Part shown: positions 9,649 to 22,049 of the stretch, piece by piece | How the letters are laid out: each line of letters starts with the position of its first letter | Numbering within the stretch: position 1 is the first letter of the stretch | Assembly: GCA_940747215.1 (NCBI GenBank) | Contig: CALNWS010000053.1 | Coordinates: 1 to 32,540, forward strand | Reading direction: 5' to 3' | Length of the DNA: 32,540 nt | DNA from: an uncultured Paraburkholderia sp. | GTDB lineage: Bacteria; Pseudomonadota; Gammaproteobacteria; Burkholderiales; Burkholderiaceae | The notes under the pieces: generated by a model | The model's input: the letters and a program-made list of their open reading frames with translations, nothing else | What the model was told of the DNA's origin: nothing | The model's database searches: none | Made by a program: the position numbers and the translations under genes

Positions 9649-10268
9649 CTACACCACGTTGCCGAGTTGAATGATGGGAAGATACATGGCGGTAACGAGG
9701 CCGCCCACGAGCGCGCCCAGGACGATGATGACGAGCGGTTCGCAAAGGCTCGATAGCGTGGCGATCTTCTCGTCGACCTGACGGTCGGCGAGTGACGCTA
9801 CGTCGAACAACATGGTGTCGAGTGCTCCGGACTCCTCGGCAACCGCGACCGGCTGCACCACTACCACTTCTTGCGGAAAGCATTGCTCGGCACGCATGGC
9901 AGCGGCGAGCCGTTCGCCCTGCCTGAGTCGCGCGCGATCGCCCCGACGATGCGCGGCAAGTCGTGACGCCGCGAAGACTCGCCTTGTGCCAGCAACCCCA
10001 AAGCAGGCGCGAGCGGCAGCCCTGCGCGCAACAGGCTGGCGAGTTGACGCGTGAAGCGTGTGACGTCGGCCGCGCCGGCTTTCGGACGCGGCGCGGGTCC
10101 ATGCGCGATGAGTTCCGAGATGAAGAGTCGCTCGCGCTTGAGTATCGCGCGAGCGGTGTTCGCGTCCGGCGCGATCAACGCGCCGTGTTTCTCGACACCT
10201 TTCGAGTCCACGCCGCGTCATTTGAAATGCAGGCCTGCAGCGACGGGTTGGCTTGGCGCAATGTTCAT
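9649..10268 (-). pseudogene. pilC: type IV pilus inner-membrane platform protein PilC (GspF family), broken
   Basis: PilC is the polytopic platform protein on which the PilB motor acts. The gene starts at ATG 10268, overlapping the pilB stop (ATGA), and reads MNIAPSQPVAAGLHFK before an in-frame TGA at codon 17 (10218-10220), where a Trp codon is expected. Reading continues in frame with GVEKHGALIAPDANTARAI and VTRFTRQLASLLRAGLPLAP, the start of the first GspF domain. Near 9926-9930 it changes frame and jumps directly to RQGERLAAAMRAEQCFPQEV and then MYLPIIQLGNVV, the end of the second GspF domain. A normal PilC has about 400 residues; only about 205 codons remain, so about half the gene including most membrane helices is deleted. 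The product is surely non-functional. Confidence 0.92.
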
Positions 10269-11557
10269 GCGACCTCGGTAGCGGCAAGCGCTTCGGCGAG
10301 ACTCGTCGTGCCGTCGCGGACGCGGACGAGAGCGGCTTCGCGCAATGTCATCACGCGTTCGGTCTGCGCGACGCAGGCGATTTCGTGTGTGCCGGCACGC
10401 GCAACGATCAGTTCACGCATCGCATCCGACACGGACATGACTTGATGTACGCCGACGCGTCCACGGTAGTCAATGCCGTGGCACGCTTGTGCAACCGTCG
10501 GCGGTGTAGGGCTGCCAGCCGTCGAGTTGATCGTTGGCGAAGCCTGCGGCGCGCAACGCCGCGACCGAATGCGGCGGGGTTTGCGACACGCCGCGCAGAG
10601 GTAGCGCACGAGCCGCTGCGCCGTGACCATGCGCAACGCGGCGGCGAGGTTGTACGGCTCCACGCCGATGTCGATCAGCCGCGCGACGGCGACGGGTGCG
10701 TCGTTCATGTGCAAGGTAGACAGCACGAGGTGCCCTGTTTGCGCGGCCTTTACCGCAACGTCCGCCGTTTCCTCATCGCGGATTTCGCCCACCATGATCA
10801 CGTCGGGATCCTGACGCAGAAACGCACGCAGCGCGACGGCGAACGTGAGCCCCGCCTCTCCCCTCACGCTGACCTGATTGATGCCGGCCAACTGGATCTC
10901 CGCCGGGTCTTCCACAGAAAAAAGATTGCGCGCCTCGCCGTTAAGCAAGCTCAAGAAGCAATAGAGCGACAGCGTCTTGCCACTGCCCGTCGGTCCAGTG
11001 ACGAGGATCAGTCCATGTGGCGCACGGATCGCCGAGTCGAGCGTTTCGCGCTGATGCGTGTCGAGGCCGAGCGAGTCGAGTGAAAGATTGGCGGGCAGCG
11101 CGTCGAACCGCCGCAGCACCAGCTTTTCGCCGAACAACGTGGGGAGCGAATTGACGCGATAGTCCTCGGCTTTTCCTGGCGGCGTTGTGATGCGCAAGCG
11201 GCCGTCCTGCGGCACGCGTCGCTCCGCAATGTCCATACGCGCGAGCACTTTCACACGCGTGATGAACGCGTCGCGTAAATGCGCGGGCGGCTGCGGAATT
11301 TCATGCAGTACGTCGTCCACTCGAAGGCGCACGCGCCAGCCATGCTCGGCCGGTTCGATGTGAAGGTCCGACGCATTGCGCCGTGTGGCTTCCTGAAGCG
11401 TGCCGGTGAGCAGACGCACGGCAGGCGCGTGGTCCGAATCGGCGAGGGACGCCTGAGACTCGTTGGTGAATGTGCCGGCTTTGAGCCGGTGCGCGCTTTC
11501 GTTCTCGAAAACGGCGAGGCGTGGCAAACTGGCCGCGAGCGGGGAAGAAGTTTGCAT
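10265..11557 (-). CDS. pilB: type IV pilus assembly ATPase PilB/GspE, probably degenerating
   Basis: The 430-residue product has the core of a GspE/PilB secretion ATPase, which powers pilin polymerisation at the inner membrane. Visible are SDLHIEPAEHGWRVRLRVD, Walker A GPTGSGKT (188-195), the aspartate box DPAEIQLAGINQ, Walker B IMVGEIRDEETAD and the His box TGHLVLSTLHMND. The first Cys pair CAAC is present, but the following ~30 codons (about 10488-10577) are out of frame: reading the next phase restores AALRAAGFANDQLDGWQPYT. A one-base loss near 10576-10579 is compensated by a one-base gain near 10487, and one cysteine of the second pair is lost (VAQACHG). The open frame continues to 11629, but MQTSSPLAAS is the best start; no strong ribosome binding site is visible. 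The N-terminal domain of full-length PilB is absent. Confidence 0.85.
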   Translation of the reverse strand: MQTSSPLAASLPRLAVFENESAHRLKAGTFTNESQASLADSDHAPAVRLLTGTLQEATRRNASDLHIEPAEHGWRVRLRVDDVLHEIPQPPAHLRDAFITRVKVLARMDIAERRVPQDGRLRITTPPGKAEDYRVNSLPTLFGEKLVLRRFDALPANLSLDSLGLDTHQRETLDSAIRAPHGLILVTGPTGSGKTLSLYCFLSLLNGEARNLFSVEDPAEIQLAGINQVSVRGEAGLTFAVALRAFLRQDPDVIMVGEIRDEETADVAVKAAQTGHLVLSTLHMNDAPVAVARLIDIGVEPYNLAAALRMVTAQRLVRYLCAACRKPRRIRSRRCAPQASPTINSTAGSPTPPTVAQACHGIDYRGRVGVHQVMSVSDAMRELIVARAGTHEIACVAQTERVMTLREAALVRVRDGTTSLAEALAATEVA

Positions 11558-11719
11558 GGAAAACCGGTGATGAGCCGCCTCTGAAACGAAACGGCCCCAT
11601 CTTCCGATACACCACATGCCTAACGCCACTCGGCCATTCGGCTAATGGCGCGCGTGCTGCGGCTATGCAATGCTGATGTTTTGCCGGGCTTGAGCGCGAC
11701 TCGCCTTGCTAAACTCGGT

Positions 11720-13018
11720 TTAACCGCGCAGCGATTTGAGCGTCTTGTTGCGCGTGGGCGGCTTGAACAGCTTGACCGTTCGGATTGCCTGGTCGTCGCT
11801 GCGCATGACTTCGAGTTTGATGCCGCCGATCTGCACGCAGACGTCGCCGTCGGGAATGTCTTCGAGGATTTCGAGAATCAGGCCGTTGAGCGTTTTGGGA
11901 CCGTCGGTGGGCAGCGTGAGATGCAGCCAGCGGTTCAGCTCGCGCAGCGGCATGCTGCCAGCTACGATGCATTCGCCGTTTTCGTTCCAGCCGCCGCGCG
12001 AGTTGGCGCTACGCGGGATCGACGTGGTGAATTCGCCGATCAGCTCTTCGATGATGTCTTCCGGCGTGACGAGTCCTTGCAGTTCGCCGTATTCGTTCAC
12101 GACGAGCGCGGTACGGTGACGGCTTTCCTGAAAGTACTGCAATTGCTGGAACACAGGCGTGCTTGTTGGCACGAAGTATGGTTCGGCAAGCAGTTCGCGC
12201 AGCGTTTCGCGTTCGAGCTCCTGGTTATGCAGGGCAGCCAGCGTCTTGCGCACGTGCAGGACGCCGAGCACGCGGTCGATATCACCTTGATAGACGATCA
12301 GTTTGTTGTGATAGCAGGTTTCGAGTTGATGCAGGATCTGCTCGAATGGTGCGTCGAAGTCGAGCGCCTCGATACGGCAGCGCGGGATCATGACGTCGTC
12401 GACGGAAATGTTCTCGAGGTCGAACAGATTCAGCAGGATGCTGCGGTGCTTGGTCGGCATGAAGCTGCCGGACTCGAGGACGATGGTGCGCAGTTCTTCG
12501 GTGGAAAGACGCTGGTCGTGCGCATCTTTCGTGTTGATGTGCAGCACGCGCAGAATGCCGTTCGCGAACAGGTTGACGAACCAGACGAGCGGACGGGCCA
12601 CGCGCATCATCGGCGCGATCAGAAGGCTTGCCGGCAGCGCGATTTTTTCAGGGAAAGTCGCGCCGACGATCTTCGGCGTGATTTCCGCGAACACGATGAT
12701 GAGGAACGCGACAATGCCTGTCGCTATGGAGAGCACCACGTTGTTGCGACCGAAAGTGTGCAGCGCAATCGACGTGGTCAGTACCGGAATGATCGTGTTG
12801 AAAAGATTGTTGCCGATCAGCACCACGCTCAGAAGCTGATCGGTGTGGGTAAGCAAACCTTGTGTGGTTTTGGCGCCGAGGGCGTTCTGATTGGCAAGAT
12901 GTTTCAGCCGATGGCAGTTCAGCGCTATCATCGCCGTTTCAGAAATGGAGAAAAAGCTGGAGCAGACGAGTAGCACGACAACGGTGCCAATCTGCGCCCA
13001 TAAGGGAAGTTGTTCCAC
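11720..13018 (-). CDS. HlyC/CorC (CNNM/DUF21) family integral membrane transporter
   Basis: The 432-residue protein has the three-part layout of the CNNM/CorC group: an N-terminal DUF21 membrane domain (about residues 8-190, with SSFFSISETAMIALN, IGNNLFNTIIPVL and FLIIVFAEITPKIVGA), a pair of CBS domains (about 200-330, with DVMIPRCRIEALD, VLGVLHVRK and GLVTPEDIIEELIGE), and a C-terminal CorC_HlyC transporter-associated domain (MPLRELNRWL to IGGIKLEV). Relatives are linked to Mg2+/Co2+ export, but the substrate is not settled. The start is GTG at 13018 (GTG-GAA-CAA, MEQLPLWAQ), chosen because the conserved membrane domain begins there and no ATG is close. It stands alone between pilB and tRNA-Pro. 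Confidence 0.9.
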   Translation of the reverse strand: MEQLPLWAQIGTVVVLLVCSSFFSISETAMIALNCHRLKHLANQNALGAKTTQGLLTHTDQLLSVVLIGNNLFNTIIPVLTTSIALHTFGRNNVVLSIATGIVAFLIIVFAEITPKIVGATFPEKIALPASLLIAPMMRVARPLVWFVNLFANGILRVLHINTKDAHDQRLSTEELRTIVLESGSFMPTKHRSILLNLFDLENISVDDVMIPRCRIEALDFDAPFEQILHQLETCYHNKLIVYQGDIDRVLGVLHVRKTLAALHNQELERETLRELLAEPYFVPTSTPVFQQLQYFQESRHRTALVVNEYGELQGLVTPEDIIEELIGEFTTSIPRSANSRGGWNENGECIVAGSMPLRELNRWLHLTLPTDGPKTLNGLILEILEDIPDGDVCVQIGGIKLEVMRSDDQAIRTVKLFKPPTRNKTLKSLRG

Positions 13019-13244
13019 GCGTAGTGAAGGATGAGGGACAGGAGAAGAGAATAATAGCAGAGGGGACTTTGCGAGCCGCGTTGCTGTGCTTTGACGAATG
13101 AATGGCTGTTTGGCGAACGGACGGGCATCGCAAGGCCGCTTACAGGGATTCTTGCCGACGTCGGGTCGCGATTGATTGTTGCCGGTGGCGGGTGCGCATC
13201 ATTCGTGGACGGAGTCTGCGAAAACGCTTGCAAAAAGCTGCGCT

Positions 13245-13281
13245 GAAAAACAAAAACCGCCCAGCAAGCTGTGGCGGTTTT
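13245..13281 (-). terminator. terminator downstream of tRNA-Pro
   Basis: On the minus strand AAACCGCC pairs with GGCGGTTT, extended by the inner CAGC/GCTG stem with a single-base bulge, and the hairpin is followed by a T-rich tract (TTTTTGTTTTT). It lies about 32 bp beyond the 3' end of tRNA-Pro and separates it from the CorC-type gene. Confidence 0.75.
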
Positions 13282-13312
13282 TTCTAGCCTCGAACTAACA
13301 AGGCAAAAATTC

Positions 13313-13389
<77 letters not shown>

Positions 13390-13471
13390 AATTAGTACTG
13401 CTGAGATACTGCAGAAACTCGACTCACACTATACTTGGCGATTCAGTCTCTACTTGGCAAGACAGCCTCGT

Positions 13472-14464
13472 TCAAGACTGTCTTGCCGTCGAGTAAGAAC
13501 ATAATTCTAGCAGGCTCTCTTTGAAAATGGAATCAGGAAATGAAGAAATTGCTGCTGCGGCTGCCTGAGCTTCCTGTTTTGCACATTCGAGCGTGTGATC
13601 CAAGGCGCCAGAACGCGTGATTGCCTCGAAAATCGTATCGAAACGATCCGTGCCGCCTTGTTCGATTGCTTCGCGAGCGAGCGTTGCCTGTTCCGGCGTG
13701 CCGCGCTCGATCAGATAAATGAGCGGCAGCGTGGGTTTGCCTTCGCGGAGGTCGTCGCCGGCGTTCTTGCCCATTGATTCGGCGGTGCCCGTGTAGTCGA
13801 GCCAGTCGTCCATGATCTGGAAGGCCGTGCCGATACGGCGGCCGAATTCCGCCGCCGCCGCTTCCGTTTTGGCGTCCGCGCCGGCCAGCATCGCGCCGAG
13901 TTGCGCAGCGGCTTCGAACAGTTTCGCCGTCTTGTAGCGGATGACCTGCATGTAGCGCGCTTCGTCGACATCCGCGTCGTGCATGTTCAGCAGTTGCAGC
14001 ACTTCGCCTTCGGAAATGATGTTGGTCGCCTCGGAGAGAATCTCCATGACCCGCATCTTACCCACGCCAACCATCATCTGGAACGAGCGGGAGTACAGGA
14101 AGTCGCCGACGAGCACGCTGGCAGCGTTGCCGAACAGCGCGTTGGCCGTTTGCCGGCCGCGGCGCAGATCGGATTCGTCGACCACGTCGTCGTGCAGCAG
14201 CGTAGCCGTATGGATGAACTCGACGACCGCGGCCAGTTCATGCCGATGCCCCGTGGTTTCGCCCAGCGCACCCGCCACCAGCAGAAGCAGCGCGGGCCGC
14301 AGCCGCTTGCCGCCGGCGCTGATGATGTACTCGGAAATCTGGTTGATCAGCATCACGTCGGACGCCAAACGGTGCTGGATGACGCGATTCACCTGCTGCA
14401 TGTCTTCGGCGATCGGAACGAGCAGGCTGGCGGCGTTGGGGGAAGGGATGGCAGTCGACGACAT
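13472..14464 (-). CDS. ispB: octaprenyl diphosphate synthase IspB
   Basis: IspB elongates farnesyl diphosphate with isopentenyl diphosphate to the C40 chain used as the ubiquinone side chain. The 330-residue product has both aspartate-rich motifs of trans-prenyl synthases, DDVVD at 92-96 (in LLHDDVVDESDLRRG) and DDWLD at 219-223, plus the early GGKRLRPALLLL block. The start at 14464 (MSSTAIPSPN) is preferred over an upstream in-frame ATG at 14584 because the family N-terminus begins near here and a perfect TATAAT lies about 25 bp upstream. It is transcribed away from rplU, the conserved ispB/rplU divergent arrangement, with tRNA-Pro following 82 bp downstream. Confidence 0.95.
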   Translation of the reverse strand: MSSTAIPSPNAASLLVPIAEDMQQVNRVIQHRLASDVMLINQISEYIISAGGKRLRPALLLLVAGALGETTGHRHELAAVVEFIHTATLLHDDVVDESDLRRGRQTANALFGNAASVLVGDFLYSRSFQMMVGVGKMRVMEILSEATNIISEGEVLQLLNMHDADVDEARYMQVIRYKTAKLFEAAAQLGAMLAGADAKTEAAAAEFGRRIGTAFQIMDDWLDYTGTAESMGKNAGDDLREGKPTLPLIYLIERGTPEQATLAREAIEQGGTDRFDTIFEAITRSGALDHTLECAKQEAQAAAAAISSFPDSIFKESLLELCSYSTARQS

Positions 14465-14488
14465 GATGGCTGAAGGGTAGTGCAGCGA

Positions 14489-14494
14489 ATTATA
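14489..14494 (-). promoter_or_regulatory. candidate -10 element of the ispB promoter
   Basis: A perfect TATAAT on the minus strand lies 25 bp before the ispB ATG, predicting a leader of about 18-20 bases. No good -35 hexamer is found 16-18 bp upstream, so the assignment rests on the -10 alone. Confidence 0.35.
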
Positions 14495-14618
14495 AGGCGA
14501 ATCGCGGCAGTTCCGGGTCGCAGGCTGCGCCACGGCGCAATTGGGGCCACGACGGGACCACTCGGCAGGGCTTTCTGACGACACCTTGCGAGATACTCGA
14601 CGCGGTCTTCATTGAGTT

Positions 14619-14647
14619 TTGACCGGACAGCTAACTCTATATATAAT
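14619..14647 (+). promoter_or_regulatory. strong sigma70 promoter of rplU-rpmA
   Basis: TTGACC (14619-14624) and a perfect TATAAT (14642-14647) are separated by exactly 17 bp, 63 bp before the rplU start. An unusually AT-rich stretch around and after the -10 (14638-14661) is consistent with strong open-complex formation at a ribosomal protein promoter. Confidence 0.8.
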
Positions 14648-14709
14648 TTATAATTAAAAATTTCCGCGCGCGGTGCGTGGGGAAAAATGAACACAGAGTG
14701 AGGTTTTCA

Positions 14710-15021
14710 ATGTACGCGGTCGTAAAAACCGGTGGCAAGCAGTATAAGGTTGCCGTCGGCGAAAAACTTAAAGTAGAACAGATACCGGCAGACATTGACG
14801 CTGAAATCACGCTCGACCAGGTTCTCGCAGTGGGCGAAGGCGAATCGATTAAGTTCGGTACGCCGCTGGTCAGTGGGGTTTCCGTCAAGGCTACCGTCGT
14901 GTCGCAAGGTCGTCACGCAAAAGTGACCATTTTCAAGATGCGTCGCCGGAAGCACTACCAGAAGCATGGCGGCCACCGCCAGAACTATACCGAACTGCGC
15001 ATCGACGCGATCAACGCGTAA
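14710..15021 (+). CDS. rplU: 50S ribosomal protein L21
   Basis: L21 is a component of the large ribosomal subunit that binds 23S rRNA in the presence of L20. The 103-residue product is the usual length and shows [20 protein letters not shown] at the start and the basic [18 protein letters not shown] block near the end. The frame is open to 14677, but ATG 14710 gives the universally conserved MYAVV N-terminus. It is first in an operon with rpmA 25 bp downstream. Confidence 0.98.
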   Translation: MYAVVKTGGKQYKVAVGEKLKVEQIPADIDAEITLDQVLAVGEGESIKFGTPLVSGVSVKATVVSQGRHAKVTIFKMRRRKHYQKHGGHRQNYTELRIDAINA

Positions 15022-15046
15022 GCGCACCGGTTAAGGAGCAAATCAA

Positions 15047-15322
15047 ATGGCACACAAAAAGGCAGGCGGATCGTCCCGGAACGGCCGCGACTCTGAATCG
15101 AAGCGTCTCGGCGTGAAGGTTTACGGCGGTCAGGCCATCAACGCTGGCGGCATCATTGTTCGTCAACGTGGTACGCGCATGCACGCTGGCGAAAACGTCG
15201 GTATCGGCAAGGATCACACCTTGTTCGCGCTGACGGACGGCTACGTCCAGTTCTCGTTCAAGGGCGTAGCCAAGAAGCATATGGTCAACGTCGTCCCGGC
15301 AGAGCTGTCTGAGTTTGTTTAA
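15047..15322 (+). CDS. rpmA: 50S ribosomal protein L27
   Basis: L27 reaches the peptidyl transferase centre of the large subunit and helps position tRNA. The 91-residue product begins [20 protein letters not shown], the conserved proteobacterial N-terminus with no cleavable extension, and contains [10 protein letters not shown] and [18 protein letters not shown] good ribosome binding site, AAGGAG, lies at 15033-15038. A strong terminator follows. Confidence 0.98.
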   Translation: MAHKKAGGSSRNGRDSESKRLGVKVYGGQAINAGGIIVRQRGTRMHAGENVGIGKDHTLFALTDGYVQFSFKGVAKKHMVNVVPAELSEFV

Positions 15323-15350
15323 TCAGACACGGGCTTCAGGACCGGAAAAA

Positions 15351-15379
15351 GGCCCCGCTAACTTCGCGGGGCCTTTTTT
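15351..15379 (+). terminator. rho-independent terminator after rpmA
   Basis: GGCCCCGC and GCGGGGCC form a GC-rich 8-bp stem around TAACTTC, followed by a seven-T run. It probably attenuates read-through into obgE, which starts 155 bp later. Confidence 0.9.
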
Positions 15380-15471
15380 ATTGCAGCGCTGCCCGCAGAC
15401 AAACGCACTCGCGCACGAATGTCTATGACATTCGGCCGATTGCCCCGCGCGCTGCCGGCGCGGCAAAATAG

Positions 15472-17832
<2,361 letters not shown>

Positions 17833-17871
17833 CGTAGCGGTTCGAAGCCGCAAGCGGAACGAGGAGCAAAT

Positions 17872-17909
17872 AAAAAAGCCGTTCCAGCTTACGCTGGAAC
17901 GGCTTTTTT
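17872..17909. terminator. bidirectional terminator between proB and the CNP1-like gene
   Basis: A perfect 11-bp stem, GCCGTTCCAGC / GCTGGAACGGC, with loop TTAC is preceded by a run of A and followed by six T (17904-17909). It can therefore work on both strands for the convergent genes on either side. Confidence 0.93.
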
Positions 17910-17929
17910 CGTATCACATCGGCGCGTCG

Positions 17930-18487
17930 TTAGTGAACCAACGAAGTCGCCGTACGCTTGTAGCGAATGTTTTCGAGAATCTGTTTCGCATTGCCCGTCG
18001 GCATCTTGTTCGCGCACAGATAGTCCTGATACAGCGCGGCGTGATACGAGTTCAACGTGCCGTTTTCGATGCGGGTGAAGCCGTTGGTGACGGTCGTATC
18101 CCAGCCGTCGTGGTCCGAATTCAGGCCGGCATACAGACGCCATTCATACGTATCGCAGCGAATACCTTCGTAGTTCACGTTGCGCGCGCTGCTCGGGCTC
18201 GTCACCACGACGGTTTAGCGCACCACGCAGTCCGTGCCGACCATCAGCGAATTGCGGTCGATGGAAAACTTGAGCGGCGTGTTGCCGAAAACGTCGAACG
18301 TAATCAGGTTGGACTCTTGCGGCAGCGGCGGCAAAGTATCGACCTTGTTTTCGACCCAGTTGCTCTGACGGTCCAAGAGATAAGTGAACGCGCTGTCGTC
18401 TTTATTCGTGGGTTTGCCGGCGCTCGAACAGCCGGCCAGCAGGGCGCCAGTGGCGACGCACGCCACGACGAAGGCAATTGCTTTCAA
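17930..18487 (-). pseudogene. CNP1-like family lipoprotein, interrupted by an in-frame stop
   Basis: The reading begins at a TTG codon (18487) behind AAGGA and encodes a lipoprotein signal, KAIAFVVACVATGALLAGCSS, with lipobox LAGC. It continues NLITFDVFGNTPLKFSIDRN and SLMVGTDCVVR, then meets TAA at 18215-18217. The same frame continues without change into TVVVTSPSSARNVNYEGIRC and ends after RYKRTATSLVH. The expected residue at the stop is probably Tyr (TAC or TAT to TAA), so a single nonsense change splits a 185-codon gene. The family is named after a Neisseria cryptic protein and has no defined function. It lies downstream of rppH in the same direction, 80 bp away. Confidence 0.8.
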
Positions 18488-18566
18488 TATGGTTTCCTTG
18501 AATGACTGACGCGACTCAAAAGAGCCGTGCCAACAGAGGCAGCATGGATTTGCCGCAAAGCGTTGG

Positions 18567-19316
18567 TCAGGTGCGCACGCCGGGACGAAATGCCGAACCG
18601 GCGGTTTCACTTGCCGGTTCGGCATCGTGCTCAGAGGCAGACTCCGCTTCGTGGCGCGCGGCGGAACCTGCACCGCAGTCGGTCACGACAGTCATGCGAA
18701 CCGAAGTTTCGATGCTGACAGAGGTGGCCGATGTTACCGAGGTCACTGTCATCACCGTGGAATCCGGCGGATTTTCCATTGACGACGCTATCCGTGGATA
18801 ACGCGACCCGTGGTGCCCGCCAAGTTTTTCCGCACTTGGCGCAGCCCGGCGCATGAAACGGGATAGCTCCGTCAGCGCCAACTGATACACATCCCGCTTG
18901 AACTCGATCACACAGTCGAGCGGTACCCAATATTCATTCCAGCGCCACGCATCGAACTCCGGGTGGTCGGTGGCACGCAAGCAGATGTCGCAATCGCGCC
19001 CAACCATCCGTAGCAAAAACCAGATTTGCTTCTGGCCGCGGTAATGCCCGCGTACTTCGCGCTTGATGAACTTGTCAGGCACCTCGTAACGCAACCAGTC
19101 GCGCGTGCGACCGATCACCTTGACGTGCTCAGGAAGCAGTCCGGTTTCTTCGTGTAACTCCCGATACATCGCTTGCACGGGGGTCTCTCCGTACTTGATG
19201 CCCCCTTGCGGAAACTGCCAGGAATGTTCACGAAGCCGTTTGCCCCAAAACACCTCATTGTACGCGTTCAAGAGGATGATGCCGACGTTCGGGCGAAAGC
19301 CTTCACGATCCAGCAT
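18567..19316 (-). CDS. rppH: RNA pyrophosphohydrolase RppH
   Basis: RppH removes pyrophosphate from the 5' end of mRNAs, which starts RNase E-dependent decay. The 249-residue product opens [20 protein letters not shown] and carries the Nudix box [33 protein letters not shown] [14 protein letters not shown] and [11 protein letters not shown] are RppH-specific blocks. The catalytic domain ends around residue 160. The remaining tail is a low-complexity Thr/Ser/Val then Ala/Glu-rich extension ([16 protein letters not shown]), variable in this genus. A 13-bp inverted repeat lies inside the last codons. It is divergent from proS. Confidence 0.95.
   Translation of the reverse strand: MLDREGFRPNVGIILLNAYNEVFWGKRLREHSWQFPQGGIKYGETPVQAMYRELHEETGLLPEHVKVIGRTRDWLRYEVPDKFIKREVRGHYRGQKQIWFLLRMVGRDCDICLRATDHPEFDAWRWNEYWVPLDCVIEFKRDVYQLALTELSRFMRRAAPSAEKLGGHHGSRYPRIASSMENPPDSTVMTVTSVTSATSVSIETSVRMTVVTDCGAGSAARHEAESASEHDAEPASETAGSAFRPGVRT
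18590..18625. repeat. 13-bp perfect inverted repeat inside the 3' end of rppH
   Basis: ATGCCGAACCGGC (18590-18602) and GCCGGTTCGGCAT (18613-18625) are perfect complements around a 10-base loop. The structure sits in the variable C-terminal tail of rppH, with no T-run after it. It could be a palindromic repeat insertion or an mRNA-stabilising stem. Confidence 0.75.
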
Positions 19317-19348
19317 ACAACCACCTTCGAATCCTTTAAAATGCCTTG

Positions 19349-19354
19349 ATTATA
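19349..19354 (-). promoter_or_regulatory. candidate -10 element of the rppH promoter
   Basis: A perfect TATAAT on the minus strand lies 33 bp before the rppH ATG. A matching -35 hexamer is not evident at 16-18 bp. Confidence 0.35.
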
Positions 19355-19404
19355 AACAGATAATGGACCCGACGCACCGATTCGCACCAGAATCGAACGA
19401 TTCG

Positions 19405-19436
19405 CCGCAAAAGGCCTGTATTTGCGGTAGCCTTTT
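19405..19436 (+). promoter_or_regulatory. two overlapping, mutually exclusive hairpins upstream of proS
   Basis: CCGCAAA (19405-19411) pairs with TTTGCGG (19421-19427), while AAAAGGC (19409-19415) pairs with GCCTTTT (19430-19436). The two stems share bases, so only one can form. They lie about 170-200 bp before proS. A leader switch is possible, but no start site or leader peptide was identified. Confidence 0.25.
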
Positions 19437-19606
19437 AGTCTTTCCGTGCCTTATCCCTTGCTGTAAAGGCTTTGCGCGGCGGCTCCGGTGGCACGGGCCA
19501 CACAGGTTCCATGGCGCTCGTGCGTTGTCGCCGGGTCGGTTTCGAATCCCTACCGTTTTTACCGTTCGGGCGGTCCTTTCGGAGCAGCCGCTTTTGGATA
19601 ATCTGA

Positions 19607-21343
<1,737 letters not shown>

Positions 21344-21355
21344 GCGGAGCGGACG

Positions 21356-21955
21356 GTGGAGTACACTTTCCTGTCCGCTACCGTTTTGCTGGTTCTGATC
21401 ACGGATCCGCTCGGCAACATTCCGCTCTTTGTCAGTTGTCTGCGCGGTGTGTCGCCGAAGCGGCACCCGGTCGTCATTCTCCGTGAAGTGGCGATCGCGT
21501 TCGCGATCCTGCTGGTGTTCATGGTGGTCGGCGACCGTTTCTTGCGCATGATGAGTCTCACCGACCAGTCGTTGCGCATTGGCGGCGGTATAGTGCTGTT
21601 TCTGATCGCGCTGCGCATGGTGTTTCCGCATCCGGACGGTCCGCTCGGCGGCGACACGCGCGGTGGCGAGCCACTCATCGTGCCGTTGGCGATTCCGGCG
21701 CTCGCCGGTCCGTCGGCGCTGGCCACGGTCATGCTGCTCACGTCGCAGGCGCCCGGCAAGATGTTCGAATGGATCGGGGCGCTCACCGTCACGATGGTCG
21801 TGTGCGCAATCGTGCTGATGCTCGCGGAACGCATCCAGTCGTGGCTCGGCGAGCGCGCGATGATGGCGTTCGAGCGGCTGATGGGCCTCGTGCTGGTGGC
21901 GATTTCAGTGGAGATGATGCTCGGCGGAATCCGCTCGTTCGTGCATCAGCTTTGA
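21356..21955 (+). CDS. MarC/YhgN family integral membrane protein
   Basis: The 199-residue hydrophobic protein has about six predicted membrane segments and the family signature LVLITDPLGNIPLFVSCLRG near the N-terminus, plus VPLAIPALAGPSALATVMLL in the middle. MarC proteins were once linked to multidrug resistance, but that role has been withdrawn and the function is unknown. It starts with GTG at 21356, only 12 bp after the proS stop, so it is probably co-transcribed with proS; GCGGAGCGGA just upstream may act as ribosome binding site. A strong terminator follows. Confidence 0.9.
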   Translation: MEYTFLSATVLLVLITDPLGNIPLFVSCLRGVSPKRHPVVILREVAIAFAILLVFMVVGDRFLRMMSLTDQSLRIGGGIVLFLIALRMVFPHPDGPLGGDTRGGEPLIVPLAIPALAGPSALATVMLLTSQAPGKMFEWIGALTVTMVVCAIVLMLAERIQSWLGERAMMAFERLMGLVLVAISVEMMLGGIRSFVHQL

Positions 21956-21984
21956 TGCGGTAACGAAGCTTTAGAGACGCAAAC

Positions 21985-22031
21985 AAAAAAGCGGCCGGTT
22001 TATAACCGTTTATAAAACCGGCCGCTTTTTT
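21985..22031. terminator. bidirectional terminator between marC-family gene and hpt
   Basis: GCGGCCGGTTT (21991-22001) pairs with AAACCGGCCGC (22015-22025), flanked by an A-run on the left and six T on the right (22026-22031). It serves the convergent genes on both sides. Confidence 0.93.
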
Positions 22032-22049
22032 CATCAAGCTGCGATTCGC

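Noticed and set aside
13427..13438. 12-mer CACTATACTTGG identical to part of the nrdA NrdR-like box
   Set aside because: It lies upstream of tRNA-Pro on the other strand, is single and unpaired, and is better explained as a promoter -10 region (TATAGT on the minus strand).
13472..14584. IspB start at 14584
   Set aside because: The extra 40 residues are not prenyl-synthase-like and cross the probable ispB promoter at 14489-14494.
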